NCBI RefSeq assembly: GCF_040371545.1
Contig: NZ_AP029048.1
Span: forward strand, 806,001 to 870,000
Length of the DNA stretch: 64,000 nt
Direction of reading: 5' to 3'
Origin: Synechococcus sp. M16CYN
GTDB lineage: Bacteria; Cyanobacteriota; Cyanobacteriia; PCC-6307; Cyanobiaceae
Below are positions 25,743 to 35,977 of this stretch, in pieces (the first letter of the stretch is position 1; every line of letters starts with the position of its first letter). The position numbers and the translations under genes were made by a program. The notes under the pieces are model-generated. The model had not been told where the DNA came from, searched no databases, and saw nothing but the letters and a program-made list of their open reading frames with translations.

Positions 25743-27176
25743 ATGGTGCGTGTTCGCCTGGCCCCTAGCCCAACGGGCACTCTACATATCGGCACAGCAC
25801 GCACAGCGGTTTTCAACTGGTTATTTGCTAGGAGTCAGGGCGGAGAATTTCTTCTCCGCATTGAGGACACTGACAAGGAACGCTCAGGGTCTGAGTTTAC
25901 CCAAAACATCTTGGAAGGCCTTCAATGGTTGGGCATTGACTGGAACGAAAAGCCGGTGATCCAGAGTGAAAGGGTTGACCAGCATCAGGACGCAATTCGT
26001 GTGCTTCTGAACAAAGGGTTGGCCTACCGCTGCTACGTTAACGATGTTGAACTTGAAGCGATGCGGCATGCTCAGAGGGCATTAAACCAAGCTCCTCGTT
26101 ATGACAACCGCCACCGCCACCTAACCCCTGAACAGGAGGATGCGTTCCAGGCCGAAGGACGTGAAGCGGTAATCCGATTTCGCATCCATAACAACGTCGA
26201 AATTGAATGGAACGATTTGGTTCGAGGTCCGATGCGCTGGCAAGGGGTCGACCTCGGCGGTGACATGGTAATCGCCCGACGGGCACCTGCCGATCAGATC
26301 GGAGATCCGCTGTACAACCTTGCTGCAGTGGTTGACGATGCTGCCATGAATATTTCCCATGTGATACGTGGGGAAGACCATATCGCCAATACAGCCAAGC
26401 AGCTTTTGCTTTATGACGCCCTCGGACTGATCGCGCCGACTTTTGCTCACACTCCATTGATCCTCAATGCAGATGGTCGCAAGCTCTCAAAGCGTGACGG
26501 CGTAACGTCCATCGACGATTTCCGTATAATGGGGTACACCGCCGAAGCGGTCGCAAATTATATGATGCTATTGGGGTGGTCTGTACCTGAAGGTGTGGGT
26601 GAACGTTGCACTCTCGCTCAAGCAGCTGAGTTATTCAGCTTTAAACGGGTTGGTAAAGCTGGGGCACGTTTTGATTGGAGCAAACTTAACTGGCTTAATG
26701 CTCAAGTGCTGCATGGCTGGACTTCGGAACAGCTCCTAGAGAGTCTTTGCCCTCTTTGGGTCGACAGAGGCTGGAAGGTTCCAGCAAAGCGATCTTGGTG
26801 TCTTGAATTATGTAAGTTGATTGGCCCCTCACTTATACTCCTCAAAGATGGTGTTGAGCAGGCGCTTCCCTTTTTTGAGCGTCCTGATCTCCAAGAGGAT
26901 GCTAACCAACAACTTGAGGTAGAAGGATCCAAGACTGCCATTATCCATCTCTTAGATCTACTTCAGACAGAGTTTTGGTCAGGTAGCGACATGAATCAAG
27001 CTCAGGTCCTTCTTGAAAATGCAGCGAAAGCTGCAGAGGTTAAAAAGAGCGTGATGATGAGATCACTGCGAGCCGCCTTGCTAGGGTGTCTCCAGGGACC
27101 TGACCTCATCACTACCTGGTCGCTTTTGGCGCAGATCGGGGAAGATGTACCGCGACTTCAACGTTGCATCAGCTAG
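25743..27176 (+). CDS. gltX: Glutamyl-tRNA synthetase
   Basis: Class I synthetase that charges tRNA-Glu. In cyanobacteria this also feeds 5-aminolevulinate synthesis through the C5 pathway, linking it to hemL in this window. The HIGH-box appears as [15 protein letters not shown] (about 9-23), the zinc-like insert region follows, and the KMSKS motif is KLSKRDG at about 245-251. Length 477 is typical. The start is the ATG at 25743. The 3' end overlaps the convergent antiporter gene by eight bases. Confidence 0.97.
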   Translation: MVRVRLAPSPTGTLHIGTARTAVFNWLFARSQGGEFLLRIEDTDKERSGSEFTQNILEGLQWLGIDWNEKPVIQSERVDQHQDAIRVLLNKGLAYRCYVNDVELEAMRHAQRALNQAPRYDNRHRHLTPEQEDAFQAEGREAVIRFRIHNNVEIEWNDLVRGPMRWQGVDLGGDMVIARRAPADQIGDPLYNLAAVVDDAAMNISHVIRGEDHIANTAKQLLLYDALGLIAPTFAHTPLILNADGRKLSKRDGVTSIDDFRIMGYTAEAVANYMMLLGWSVPEGVGERCTLAQAAELFSFKRVGKAGARFDWSKLNWLNAQVLHGWTSEQLLESLCPLWVDRGWKVPAKRSWCLELCKLIGPSLILLKDGVEQALPFFERPDLQEDANQQLEVEGSKTAIIHLLDLLQTEFWSGSDMNQAQVLLENAAKAAEVKKSVMMRSLRAALLGCLQGPDLITTWSLLAQIGEDVPRLQRCIS

Positions 27177-28386
27177 ATCCCTTTGGAGTGACATTGGTTT
27201 TGGTTAAACCCAGTATCTGTGCAAGCGGTTGAGCGGTCAAGCCTTGCAGTCCTACAGTCATCAAGATCGTGAGGAATACTAATCCCTGTAAGCGACCTGC
27301 CCCAAGAATTCCGGCCTGTTCCAAACGAATTGAGAACAGTGACGCCACGGATGCTGTGACAATTCCACGAGGCGCCAACCAACCCAAGAACAAACGCTGG
27401 GGCAGCTTTAATGGCAAGCCCATGGTAGCGATCCCAACAGCAAAGGGTCTCACCACTAGCATCAGTGTGAGAACGCAAAGGATTCCTCCCCAACCTAAAG
27501 GACTCAATTCAGCCCACGAGACATCTGCTGCCAGTAAGGGGAAAAGCATCGTGATTGCCAGTTGCGCCAGTTCTTGAATCAGCCCATCTAGCTCAGCTGT
27601 ATAAATACCAGGTCGACGCCCCACAACAATTCCTGCTGCTACAGATGCGGGCAATGCTGACTCTGGCAAGAACCATTCACTAACCCCATACATTAAAAAT
27701 AAGATTCCCAGACTGAGCTGAAGTGGTAAACCAGAAGATTGTTCGGACTTCAGGCGGCGCAAAATCTCAGATAAAAGCCAGCCAACGCCAATACCGACCA
27801 GCACACCACCGCCCAAGCGTAATATCAGACCAATAAAAAGCTCTTTCCATCCGTGCAAGTCGCCTAGCACTAGTTCCAAAAGCAGTAGCGCAAGGACGGC
27901 ACCAACTGGTTCAAGAAGAAGACCTTCTGCTTCAAGAACATCTCCTAAAGGTGGAGCTAAGCGAATTTGCCGCACTAACGGGGTAACCACGGTTGGTCCC
28001 GTTGCCAAAACAATTGCACTGAACACTGCCGCCACTGACCAATCTAGACCAGCTAACCAATGGGCAGTAATCAAACCACTCGCAAGAGAGATTAGCAGGC
28101 GAAACAAAGCAATGCGCTGCACAGTGGCTTTGATCGTGTCGCCAGGGATGCGCAGATTCATCCCTCCATCAAACAGCACAAGACTGACCAACAGCCCCAC
28201 AATTGTTTCGAGGCCTGGACCGAGGTCGAGGGGTTCAACGAGACCAAGGCCAGAGCGTCCGATCAAGAGCCCTGACAGCAGCAGAAGAACCACTCCAGGC
28301 AGCCCGGAGAAAGCCGATAAAAGACGCGCCGCCGCCCCAGAGAATACGGTAATTCCCCAAAGCAGACCAAGCCGCTCAGGTGTCAT
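27169..28386 (-). CDS. CPA1-type sodium(potassium):proton antiporter
   Basis: The 405-residue protein has about 12 hydrophobic helices. Family features are [20 protein letters not shown] (about 73-92), the transport-core [16 protein letters not shown] (about 128-143, variant of TDP/TGP) and the conserved Arg in [20 protein letters not shown] (about 334-353). It lacks the long C-terminal regulatory domain of some NhaP proteins. Such exchangers export Na+ in exchange for H+, important in seawater. Exact ion preference is not evident from sequence. Confidence 0.9.
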   Translation of the reverse strand: MTPERLGLLWGITVFSGAAARLLSAFSGLPGVVLLLLSGLLIGRSGLGLVEPLDLGPGLETIVGLLVSLVLFDGGMNLRIPGDTIKATVQRIALFRLLISLASGLITAHWLAGLDWSVAAVFSAIVLATGPTVVTPLVRQIRLAPPLGDVLEAEGLLLEPVGAVLALLLLELVLGDLHGWKELFIGLILRLGGGVLVGIGVGWLLSEILRRLKSEQSSGLPLQLSLGILFLMYGVSEWFLPESALPASVAAGIVVGRRPGIYTAELDGLIQELAQLAITMLFPLLAADVSWAELSPLGWGGILCVLTLMLVVRPFAVGIATMGLPLKLPQRLFLGWLAPRGIVTASVASLFSIRLEQAGILGAGRLQGLVFLTILMTVGLQGLTAQPLAQILGLTKTNVTPKGSS

Positions 28387-29201
28387 AGACAGAAGAAAAA
28401 CCGATGTTGATGTTCTACGTGTGCACCAACATCAGTTACTGTCTGGGGGCACAAAAGCAGGTATTCATCCTCGCGATCATCCGTGGCCATAGTCACAAAA
28501 TCTTGCTTTGTTTCAGTACTAATAATTCGTCTGATATCACCCTTGAAAGGTCTCTATTTTCGGGAAAAATACCTGTTTAGTTCGTCTTACCACCAGGAGG
28601 AAGCAGTGAGAATGTACGGAATAGGGAAGTGCTATGAGGAGCATCGGTGCAAACGACAATCGTAGTGATTGATTCGAGATGGTGGATTGACTTTGTCTCT
28701 ACCTAATAAACGTGGCTGGGCCTTGATCAACGCCGAGCTTGGAGGGAATTCCAGTGCAATGGGCAGGAAGACTGAGATGGGTTTTTAGAGACCCTAAGTG
28801 GCTTACTAGGCAACTGTATCCTAGCCCATAAAGATCGAATTTGGCAATCATTCCAAGACTGCAACCATCATTCATATTTCAACCCGCCGCAACAAATCTG
28901 AGCGCCTATCCGAGGCTAACACTTGAATCAAAGTCGATAAATTTTGTCATTCCTTGCTTCCATAAAATCCCGATCTGCTGCAATGTCGACGGATGACCAA
29001 AAATTCAAGCAAACAGATGCAATGATCAATGGTCTTCGATACCATCCATCTCTTCACAAACCTGAGCTTCTCCAAAAAGAAAAATCATGTTCCTCTTTAT
29101 CGTCAATACAAAAGGGATTTGAGCTAATCAAAAAGGATGCTTAGTGCTGATGATTGGTAATAATACAAGCAAAGCATTACATGGTTAGAATGGAACTAGC
29201 A
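28387..29201. other. Intergenic stretch without a supported gene
   Basis: About 815 bases between the antiporter and wecB. Plus-strand frames at 28483-28665 (60 codons) and 28944-29144 (66 codons) have no motif, no signal and no convincing ribosome-binding site. A short protein-like run NKRGWALINAELGGNSSAMG occurs near 28706-28765 but ends at TAG, perhaps part of a lost gene. No RNA gene was recognised. Confidence 0.5.
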
Positions 29202-30314
29202 TCAGACACTAAGATAGCGTTTGCAGAGGTCAAGAATGCGAGTGCTGGCATGTCCATCTCCGAAGGGATTGATAGCTTGAGACATGGCTTTATAGGCGAT
29301 CGGATCATTTAACAAGCGTGAGACTTCCCCTACAACTACCGCTGGACTGGTGCCTATTAACCTAGCCGTGCCGGCATCGACCGCCTCCGGACGTTCGGTC
29401 GTGCGACGCAATACCAGCACCGGCTTGCCTAGCGCCGGCGCTTCCTCTTGCAGTCCACCAGAGTCGGTTAACAGCAATGTGCAGCCCCTCATTGCTGCCA
29501 CTAGGCGGTCATAGTCAAGAGGTTCTGTAAGCACTACTCGCGGATGATCTCCCAGCAAGGCCTGCAGGGGTCTTCGCACTGTAGGATTGCGGTGCAGTGG
29601 CAGCAACAGAGCGGTGTCTGGAAAGCAATCCAGTACCTGCCGGATCCCTGAGGCGATGTCTATCAGTCGATTACCCCAGTTTTCTCGACGATGGACTGTA
29701 GCGAGAATTACACGCTGGGATTGCCAATCAAGCCTATCGAAGTGAATTTTGGGTGCGATTTTTGTCATTAAGAGCAAGGCATCAATCACGGTGTTCCCCG
29801 TCACCACCACGTCGCCTAAAACTCCTGATGCGCGTAGATTTGTCTCTGCTTTAACCGTTGGAGCAAAGTGCAGTGTGACAATTTGTGACAGTAAGCGTCT
29901 ATTTGCTTCTTCGGGGAATGGATCCAAGAGTTTGTCGGTTCGCAGGCCTGCTTCAACATGGCCTACAGGGATCTGTTCATAAAAGGCCGCTAAACCAGCA
30001 GCAAACGCCGTGGTGGTGTCCCCTTGAATTAGAACCATTTGTGGTGGGTAGGCCTGAAAATCATTTCGCAGTCCATGCAAAGCTGCACATGTGATATGGG
30101 TCAGGGACTGACGCGAAACCATTAGATTGAGGTCCCGATCGGCGTGCAAGCCGAATAAATTCATCACCTGGGCCACCATCTCACGATGCTGGCCGGTTAG
30201 AATGACTCGAGTTGTTAGGGCCTTGCAGGCCTGAAAGATCTGTATTACGGGAGCAAGTTTGATCGCCTCTGGGCGTGTTCCTAGGACAATGGTGACACGG
30301 GGTCGGTCAGTCAT
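29202..30314 (-). CDS. wecB: UDP-N-acetylglucosamine 2-epimerase (non-hydrolysing)
   Basis: Converts UDP-GlcNAc to UDP-ManNAc for surface polysaccharide synthesis. Signature elements are VTIVLGTRPEAIKLAPVI at the N-terminus, TGQHREM (about 41-47), QGDTTTAF (about 95-102), GHVEAGLRT (about 118-126) and LTDSGGLQEEAPALGKPVLVLR near the C-terminus, with the conserved Asp, Glu and His residues. The length of 370 is normal. The partner dehydrogenase and glycosyltransferases are not nearby; both flanks are gaps, so it seems to be an isolated survivor or a stand-alone gene. Confidence 0.95.
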   Translation of the reverse strand: MTDRPRVTIVLGTRPEAIKLAPVIQIFQACKALTTRVILTGQHREMVAQVMNLFGLHADRDLNLMVSRQSLTHITCAALHGLRNDFQAYPPQMVLIQGDTTTAFAAGLAAFYEQIPVGHVEAGLRTDKLLDPFPEEANRRLLSQIVTLHFAPTVKAETNLRASGVLGDVVVTGNTVIDALLLMTKIAPKIHFDRLDWQSQRVILATVHRRENWGNRLIDIASGIRQVLDCFPDTALLLPLHRNPTVRRPLQALLGDHPRVVLTEPLDYDRLVAAMRGCTLLLTDSGGLQEEAPALGKPVLVLRRTTERPEAVDAGTARLIGTSPAVVVGEVSRLLNDPIAYKAMSQAINPFGDGHASTRILDLCKRYLSV

Positions 30315-31316
30315 GACATCCGCTCGAGCACGCGGACTCTATGGCTCTTGGATGATCAGACACGCTCAACAGTAGCCTATTTAGATGCAATATGTCGGCA
30401 TTACCCTGGAATTACGTTATTTCTAGATGATAGTCAACCCAGTTAGGTTCCTCGTTGCACCCTGTCGGCAAACCCAGTCCCAAAACGATTTAACATCGTC
30501 CAAGGTCGCATTGGGCTCTCCCAGCCTAAGATTTCACCTTGCGCATTGTCTATGGAACTGGGTATTCCGAATCTACTCGGATGTTAGAAAGATTCTGCTC
30601 TTTCAGATCCTTGGCAATTGGAGGCAACCTATCAATCTACTTATCGCTGATTAAACAATATTTTAGGCATAAGTATTGAGAAATTATGTCTCCGCCGCAA
30701 ATTGACAATTTGCTTTAACAGAGATAAGAAGCCGGGTGACTTCCATTGATCATACAACGAATGGAAGCTAACTCTTGCTCGATTCGCTTCGGTTTCCTAT
30801 CACGATGAGATTTTGATTGGTTGCACAAAGCACTCTCGACCATGTGAGGAGTTGGCCGCCGGTACTACCCTAAAGCTAACGACACGCTTGAAAGGCTTGA
30901 TTTTCTACAGCCGCATCAATGGTATTGGCGAAGGGATAACATTAATAACCATGATCGATTAGATCAATACTTAATAAGATTGGTATATATTTCCTACTAT
31001 GAAAAGACCTATGAAATCAAGCATTTCTTGATTTACTGTCGTGAACTCGAGATAAACATGTTGAAATTTTAGAACATATTACAAGTAACTCTTGATGAAC
31101 AGCTAGATGCAATTCTTGCAGATGAGCTTGTGGAAAGGTAAGCGGTCAATAGGCCTTTAGGTGGCACAGCCGAGTAAACTCTGTATTTTTATAGCTTTCT
31201 TAGTTATTTTAACCTCTCGCAGAGACGGGAAGCATAAATAGTGATACAGTTACTAGTCAAATTTCAGGTTCCAATAAGCTAGCACGAACTTTATGCGATC
31301 CATAATCGATCAGCCA
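30315..31316. other. Intergenic stretch with one protein-like remnant
   Basis: About 1 kb between wecB and the hli gene. A plus frame of 75 codons (30427-30654) is without recognisable features. The most protein-like part, 30848-31141, is listed separately. The rest is AT-rich and shows no RNA gene. Confidence 0.5.
30848..31141 (+). pseudogene. Open frame with one internal stop, possible decayed gene
   Basis: In frame 2, between a TGA ending at 30847 and a TAA ending at 31141, the sequence reads GVGRRYYPKANDTLERLDFL, then QPHQWYWRRDNINNHDRLDQ, then YLIRLVYISYYEKTYEIKHF. A further short segment leads to TAG at 31070-31072, and then comes NILQVTLDEQLDAILADELV. The aromatic, charged composition with helical periodicity on both sides of the stop is protein-like. 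There is no start codon at a plausible place. I do not recognise the family. Confidence 0.35.
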
Positions 31317-31505
31317 TCAGCCCGTGTTGCATACTCTGGACACAAGTAATACGACTAAACCGGCTGATAAACCGATCATGGCGAGTCGACCATTCCAAAT
31401 TTCTGCTTGAGGAGTGAAACCTCGTTTCCAGGCATTGAGTTCACTTGAGCCCACCGGTTCTGGTGCCTGTCGCACCGCTGTCCTTGATACTGGTTGTTCT
31501 GTCAT
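31317..31505 (-). CDS. hli: High-light-inducible protein (Hlip, one-helix CAB-like)
   Basis: From the ATG at 31505 the product is 62 residues. The chlorophyll-binding helix is visible as EIWNGRLAMIGLSAGLVVLL at about 35-54, with the ExxNGRxAMIG signature. Hlips bind chlorophyll and carotenoid in the thylakoid membrane and protect photosystem assembly under light stress. The N-terminus is polar and Pro/Ala-rich. It begins 36 bases downstream of the tsaD stop on the same strand, so the two may share a transcript. Confidence 0.92.
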   Translation of the reverse strand: MTEQPVSRTAVRQAPEPVGSSELNAWKRGFTPQAEIWNGRLAMIGLSAGLVVLLVSRVCNTG

Positions 31506-31540
31506 GGCGATCCTTTTAGGGAGCACCTTACGAGCATTTT

Positions 31541-32614
31541 TCAAAAGGCAGGTAAAGATTCGTAAAGGGCATCAGCCCGTTCTAGTTGCCAGCGAGCAGC
31601 CACACCGGTCTCACAGGATGTGGCTAGAACCCCCCTCTGTAACCTGCCGAGAGCCGCAGCGCCGATCATGGCTGCATTGTCTGTACAGTACTTTAGTGGC
31701 GCCATCGAAACAGTCACTCCAAGGATTTCCCCTTGCCGTTTCATGAGCTGGCGCAGTCGCCGATTTGCAGCAACTCCGCCTACCATAACTAAGTGATTGA
31801 GGTTGTGGTCCATTGCACATCGAAAGCTGTGTTCCACTAACACTTCCGCCACAACCCGCTCAAAACTCGCAGCAAGATCGGCTAGCGGCAAAGCACCCCC
31901 AGATGCTCGCAATCCATTCACGATGCGAAGCATGGCCGTTTTCAAGCCACTGAAAGAAAAATCGTACGGGTGAAACCCACCGCTAGGCATCGAAATTTTG
32001 CCCTTGGGAAGTGAGAAACGCTTAGGGTCCCCCTCGGTTGCTTTCGCCTGAATGGCTGGGCCACCTGGGTATCCCAAGCCAAGTAACCGAGCAACTTTGT
32101 CGAATGCTTCACCAACTGCATCGTCATGACTGCGGCCGAGTCGCTCCATTAGCCCATGAGGTCCAACACGGATCAACTCTGTATGTCCACCGCTTACCAA
32201 AAGGACAAGATATGGCGGAGAAGGACTGTAATTTCCTAGATATACAGATGCCAAATGACCTTCTAGATGATGAATTCCTAGAAAGGAAATCTGGTGTAAA
32301 GCTGCAAGGGTGCGTCCAGTCACCGAGGCAACCATCAAAGCTCCGACAAGACCCGGTGTGACGGTGGCCGCGATTGCATCCAGTTCATGAATGGGAAGAG
32401 CGGATTCCCGCAACACTGCATTCACAAGAAACGGCATGGCTTCTACATGAAGGCGCGAGGCAATTTCTGGTACAACTCCACCCCATAAAGCATGCTCTTG
32501 TACCTGAGATGCAATTTGGGATGCCAAAACTTCAATATCCCCATTAGCAGTGCTGCGAACGACCGCAGCAGCTGACTCGTCACAACTTGTTTCGAGGGCA
32601 AGCACTGAATGCAT
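31541..32614 (-). CDS. tsaD: tRNA N6-adenosine threonylcarbamoyltransferase
   Basis: TsaD transfers the threonylcarbamoyl group to A37 of ANN-decoding tRNAs. The N-terminus [16 protein letters not shown] and the iron-binding HLEGH (about 115-119) are diagnostic, with VSGGHTELI (about 140-148), [23 protein letters not shown] and [11 protein letters not shown] near the C-terminus. Length of 357 is typical. It is divergent from psaF, with 79 bases between start codons; hli follows on the same strand. Confidence 0.97.
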   Translation of the reverse strand: MHSVLALETSCDESAAAVVRSTANGDIEVLASQIASQVQEHALWGGVVPEIASRLHVEAMPFLVNAVLRESALPIHELDAIAATVTPGLVGALMVASVTGRTLAALHQISFLGIHHLEGHLASVYLGNYSPSPPYLVLLVSGGHTELIRVGPHGLMERLGRSHDDAVGEAFDKVARLLGLGYPGGPAIQAKATEGDPKRFSLPKGKISMPSGGFHPYDFSFSGLKTAMLRIVNGLRASGGALPLADLAASFERVVAEVLVEHSFRCAMDHNLNHLVMVGGVAANRRLRQLMKRQGEILGVTVSMAPLKYCTDNAAMIGAAALGRLQRGVLATSCETGVAARWQLERADALYESLPAF

Positions 32615-32654
32615 TGTGGCTGAGACCCTCCCCTACTGTCCGCGTGAGACATCT

Positions 32655-32675
32655 TGCCCGTTACCGGGCAGTTTT
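32655..32675 (+). promoter_or_regulatory. Terminator-like hairpin in the psaF leader
   Basis: TGCCCG (32655-32660) pairs with CGGGCA (32665-32670) around TTAC, followed by GTTTT. It lies in the 79 bases between the tsaD and psaF starts, 19 bases before the psaF ATG. It could be a 5' stabilising stem, an attenuator, or a terminator for upstream plus-strand read-through. Confidence 0.45.
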
Positions 32676-32693
32676 AAAACAGGAATCGTTTCA

Positions 32694-33170
32694 ATGCATC
32701 GTTTTTTTGCTGTTGTGATTTCGGCCCTTCTGGTGTTCAGCTTTGCTCCCATTGCAAAGGCAGATGTAGCCGGCTTAACCCCTTGTTCTGAAAGCGCTCG
32801 CTTCCAGCAGCGTGCTGCTGCTGCAGCAACATCTCAAGCCAAAGCCCGGTTTGAGATGTACAGCCAAGCCTCATGTGGAGAGGATGGTTTACCTCATCTC
32901 ATCGTGGATGGCCGTTGGAGCCACGCTGGTGATTTCGTTTATCCTGGAATCATGTTTCTTTATATCGCGGGATGCATTGGCTGGGCCGGTCGCGAGTACC
33001 TCAAGGCAACCCGCGGTAAGAATGCAGCTACAAATGAGATTCAAATCGATCTAGGCATCGCATTTAGGAGTCTTATGGCAGCCGCCCTATGGCCCCTTGC
33101 CGCTTTTGGAGAATTCACCAGCGGTAATCTTTTGGAAGACGACAACAAGGTCACCGTTTCCCCTCGTTAA
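32694..33170 (+). CDS. psaF: Photosystem I subunit III (PsaF)
   Basis: From the ATG at 32694 the product is 158 residues with a lumen-targeting signal peptide (MHRFFAVVISALLVFSFAPIAKA). The mature protein begins DVAGLTPCSES and contains the conserved Cys pair (TPC...ASC), FEMYSQASCGEDGLPHLIVD and a transmembrane segment GIMFLYIAGCIGWAGREYL. PsaF lies on the plastocyanin/cytochrome c6 side of photosystem I. The extended frame back to 32550 overlaps tsaD and is not real. psaJ follows 34 bases later. Confidence 0.97.
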   Translation: MHRFFAVVISALLVFSFAPIAKADVAGLTPCSESARFQQRAAAAATSQAKARFEMYSQASCGEDGLPHLIVDGRWSHAGDFVYPGIMFLYIAGCIGWAGREYLKATRGKNAATNEIQIDLGIAFRSLMAAALWPLAAFGEFTSGNLLEDDNKVTVSPR

Positions 33171-33204
33171 CCATCCAAAATCGCTTTAACATCACTTAGA
33201 TCTC

Positions 33205-33321
33205 ATGAACAAATTTCTCACCACTGCTCCTGTAGTTGCAGCAATTTGGTTTACCGTCACAGCTGGAATCCTGATCGAATGGAATCGTTTTTTCCCCGAT
33301 CTATTGTTCCACCCAATGTGA
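33205..33321 (+). CDS. psaJ: Photosystem I subunit IX (PsaJ)
   Basis: A 38-residue frame from ATG 33205 to TGA 33319-33321: [20 protein letters not shown], then [18 protein letters not shown]. The single helix, the LTTAPV start and the [11 protein letters not shown] end are characteristic of PsaJ, a small photosystem I membrane subunit that contacts PsaF. The usual psaF-psaJ order supports the call. It is shorter than the usual cut-off for gene finding. Confidence 0.96.
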   Translation: MNKFLTTAPVVAAIWFTVTAGILIEWNRFFPDLLFHPM

Positions 33322-33367
33322 ATGAGCCACCCTAAGTGTGACTATCAAGGACTTTGATTATGTGTCT

Positions 33368-33931
33368 TTAGTCTGAGGTAAGCCGCATGTGTTGCTCCAG
33401 TTGATGAAGCGCCTGGTTCAGATCATCGTTGATCACCACGGCATCAAATTCGTCTTGCGCGTTCAGTTCATCACGCGCTCGGCTTAAGCGGCGCTGAATC
33501 GCATCCTCCGTATCTGTTCCTCGACTACGAATTCGTCGTTCTAATTCTTCAAAGCTGGGAGGCGCCAGAAAAATCTGGAAGCCGTCAGGGAAGCTGGTTC
33601 GCACTTGCCTCGCACCTTCCAGCTCAATTTCCAATAGGACAGGACGACCCGCGGCTAAGTGCTGCTCGACTGGAATACGGGGAGTACCGTAACAATTAGC
33701 AGCAAATTCAGCCCACTCGAGTAATCCTCCCTCGGCCACCAGGTCATTGAATCTGTCACGCGAATAGAAGAAATAGTTAACCCCCTCTTTCTCTCCTTCC
33801 CTGGGGGTTCGTGTGGTAGCTGAAACCGACAGCCAAATCTTTGGATATTGATCCAGCAGTCGCTGGATCAATATCCCTTTACCAACCCCACTCGGCCCTG
33901 TAATTACAATGAGCCTACTACTGCCTGCCAT
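33368..33931 (-). CDS. gmk: Guanylate kinase
   Basis: Phosphorylates GMP to GDP with ATP. The P-loop [10 protein letters not shown] is at about 11-20 (GKG in place of GKS/T), followed by [20 protein letters not shown] (GMP-binding TR-R-GE--G--Y-F) and a lid region [15 protein letters not shown]. Length 187 is normal. Convergent with psaJ, 46 bases apart. A 1.2 kb gap lies upstream. Confidence 0.96.
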   Translation of the reverse strand: MAGSSRLIVITGPSGVGKGILIQRLLDQYPKIWLSVSATTRTPREGEKEGVNYFFYSRDRFNDLVAEGGLLEWAEFAANCYGTPRIPVEQHLAAGRPVLLEIELEGARQVRTSFPDGFQIFLAPPSFEELERRIRSRGTDTEDAIQRRLSRARDELNAQDEFDAVVINDDLNQALHQLEQHMRLTSD

Positions 33932-35173
33932 TTAAAAGCTGTCTAATGTGCAAGCAAGCAGATTAAGAGACTTTTCTTATCATACCTAGTAAACAAGACG
34001 TCAAGCTTTCAACCTATTTAGCTCATCATAATCTAAAATCTTTAGAGAGTAGCTTAGCTTAGGCTAAACCAGCAAAAAAATTTACCGCACCTCGTCATGG
34101 TCATTGTTTCATTGTAAGATGTAAGTCTATTTGGACAGAACAGTCGCCCACGGCAATCCATCGCTCTATTATGAGCAAACGCGACTGGTCATATCTGGTC
34201 GTCAACTTCGAGACCATCGACTCAAAGTTCCTCCGATCAACATCAAAAGCAACTACTACTTTCATCCCTACTTCAAGGATGTTGGTTGGACAGAAAAGAA
34301 AATATTCAAAATTGACTAGCACGATTGCGATAATTTCCTTCTATCTGAAAGAGTTTCCTCGATTAAGACTGTTTAGAAGATTTATTCATACACCTAACAG
34401 TCCAGTTAGCTGACAGATAACGTCCGCTAGTTCAACCTAGATTTAAGGATCTAAATAAGACTCCGTGTAAATGAAGGCCTACATTTGCGGTTGAATTAAA
34501 TAAAATGTAACGTTTTCAACAAAATTATCGTGATGACGATTGCTAAGTCTAAGGAAGAAAATCCAGAGAAATACACCAGAAATGAACCAATCTTGTACTT
34601 TAGAGAAATTAAGCTCTGCTAACAACGACTTGAATGATTAACTTTAAGCAAGGAAATGTATAGGCCAGTCGGCTTTCAAGAGTAAGGTGGATAATCCCTG
34701 GTCAAGATAACTGCCAACGTTCAGACATTGACACAATGATAAAAACTCATCCTCTGAAACCAACGGGCTGTACCAAATCAATGATTCGAGCTGGATTGGG
34801 GCGGTTTGTAAAGTAGCCCGGATTGGTTTGAATCAGGGTAAGGCTAAAAAGACGACCCCAGTTCAACGTACGTAATAGGCGCTACTCCGACTATGTATGC
34901 GGTCATCAAATGTTTCAATGACCCGGGCGATAAAGACATCTTGGCTCTATGACAAGTGCAAACCGGGCTTGGGGTAGACTATAGTCAGGACTTAGCCGAA
35001 AATCTTAGACAGTTTATTATCTATGCACGCTTGGAGCGGTCCGGTAACTATTTGCCATGGATAGAAGAGGACTTATCTAGATAACTCTCAGCATGCAAAG
35101 CAGCGTCGGTTTCTCTTTCGCCTGATCTGACCAAGAATCCGGGCTGACCTGTTGTTTCGCCTCTTCCGCGTCC
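33932..35173. other. Intergenic stretch without a firmly supported gene
   Basis: About 1.2 kb between gmk and tatC. The only protein-like frame is 34131-34319 (listed separately). Other frames are short and featureless. No tRNA or known RNA structure was seen. G+C is lower than in the flanking genes. Confidence 0.5.
34131..34319 (+). CDS. Possible 62-residue ORF, unknown
   Basis: Encodes MDRTVAHGNPSLYYEQTRLV, then ISGRQLRDHRLKVPPINIKS, then NYYFHPYFKDVGWTEKKIFK, ending in ID. The composition is protein-like, with charged and aromatic residues well spaced, but no family is recognised. An antisense frame of 73 codons overlaps. It could be a remnant of a longer gene, since it lies in a gap of the decaying type. 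Confidence 0.25.
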   Translation: MDRTVAHGNPSLYYEQTRLVISGRQLRDHRLKVPPINIKSNYYFHPYFKDVGWTEKKIFKID

Positions 35174-35977
35174 GTGTTTGAACGTCCCGACAGCTCTCCA
35201 GCCCTCCGGCCCCCTCCACCGATTCCGGTTGGGAATGGTTCTGATGACGCTGATCTGCCCAATGAGGTGGAAATGCCATTGATGGATCATTTGGCAGAGT
35301 TGCGTGAGCGATTGCTACGAAGCCTTCTAGCCATCGTGCTGGGAGCAGTGCTCTGTCTGATTGGGGTGAAGCCCTTAGTGCAATTTTTGGAAGCACCAGC
35401 AAAAGGAGTTCGTTTTTTACAGCTGGCGCCGGGGGAATTCTTATTTGTGTCATTGAAAGTGGCAGGTTATGCCGGCCTAGCCCTGGCTTTGCCTTACGTG
35501 TTATTTCAGTTGTTAGCCTTTATTTTGCCAGGATTAACTTTGCGGGAGCGTCGCTTAATTGCGCCAGCTGTAGCTAGTTCGGCGGTTTTGTTCTTTGTGG
35601 GTCTTGCCTTTGCTTGGTGGATCTTAGTACCAGCGGCCCTGAAGTTTTTGGTCAATTACGGGGCCGATATTGTGGAACCACTTTGGTCAATCGAGCGGTA
35701 TCTCGATTTTGTTCTACTACTGATGTTGGCCACTGGCCTGGCTTTTCAGCTTCCCGTGCTACAACTACTTTTGGGGCTCCTTGGGTTAGTCCAATGGCGT
35801 TCTATGCTTAGCGCTTGGCGATGGACTGTTTTGGGTTCGGCACTCGCTGGTGCCGTATTGACTCCCTCTACTGATCCAATCACGATGCTGCTGCTCGCTG
35901 GTGCGATCACAGGACTTTTTTTAGTGGGAGTAGCACTAGTGGCTCTCACCGAGAGTTTCAGATCAGAAACTCTTTGA
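35174..35977 (+). CDS. tatC: Sec-independent (Tat) translocase subunit TatC
   Basis: TatC is the twin-arginine receptor subunit in thylakoid and plasma membranes, needed here for exporting Rieske-type proteins such as PetC. The signature MPLMDHLAELRERLLRSLLA lies at about 34-53, followed by six helices and the conserved TPSTDPITMLLLA near the C-terminus. The GTG at 35174 gives 267 residues with a proline-rich leader; an ATG at 35273 would give a shorter protein of about 234 that still holds all conserved parts. The 3' end overlaps the convergent DUF3067 gene by 20 bases. Confidence 0.95.
   Translation: MFERPDSSPALRPPPPIPVGNGSDDADLPNEVEMPLMDHLAELRERLLRSLLAIVLGAVLCLIGVKPLVQFLEAPAKGVRFLQLAPGEFLFVSLKVAGYAGLALALPYVLFQLLAFILPGLTLRERRLIAPAVASSAVLFFVGLAFAWWILVPAALKFLVNYGADIVEPLWSIERYLDFVLLLMLATGLAFQLPVLQLLLGLLGLVQWRSMLSAWRWTVLGSALAGAVLTPSTDPITMLLLAGAITGLFLVGVALVALTESFRSETL

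Noticed and set aside
28944-29144. 66-codon plus frame before wecB
   Set aside because: Lys/Ser/Gln-rich, no motif, no ribosome-binding site seen; could not be supported.
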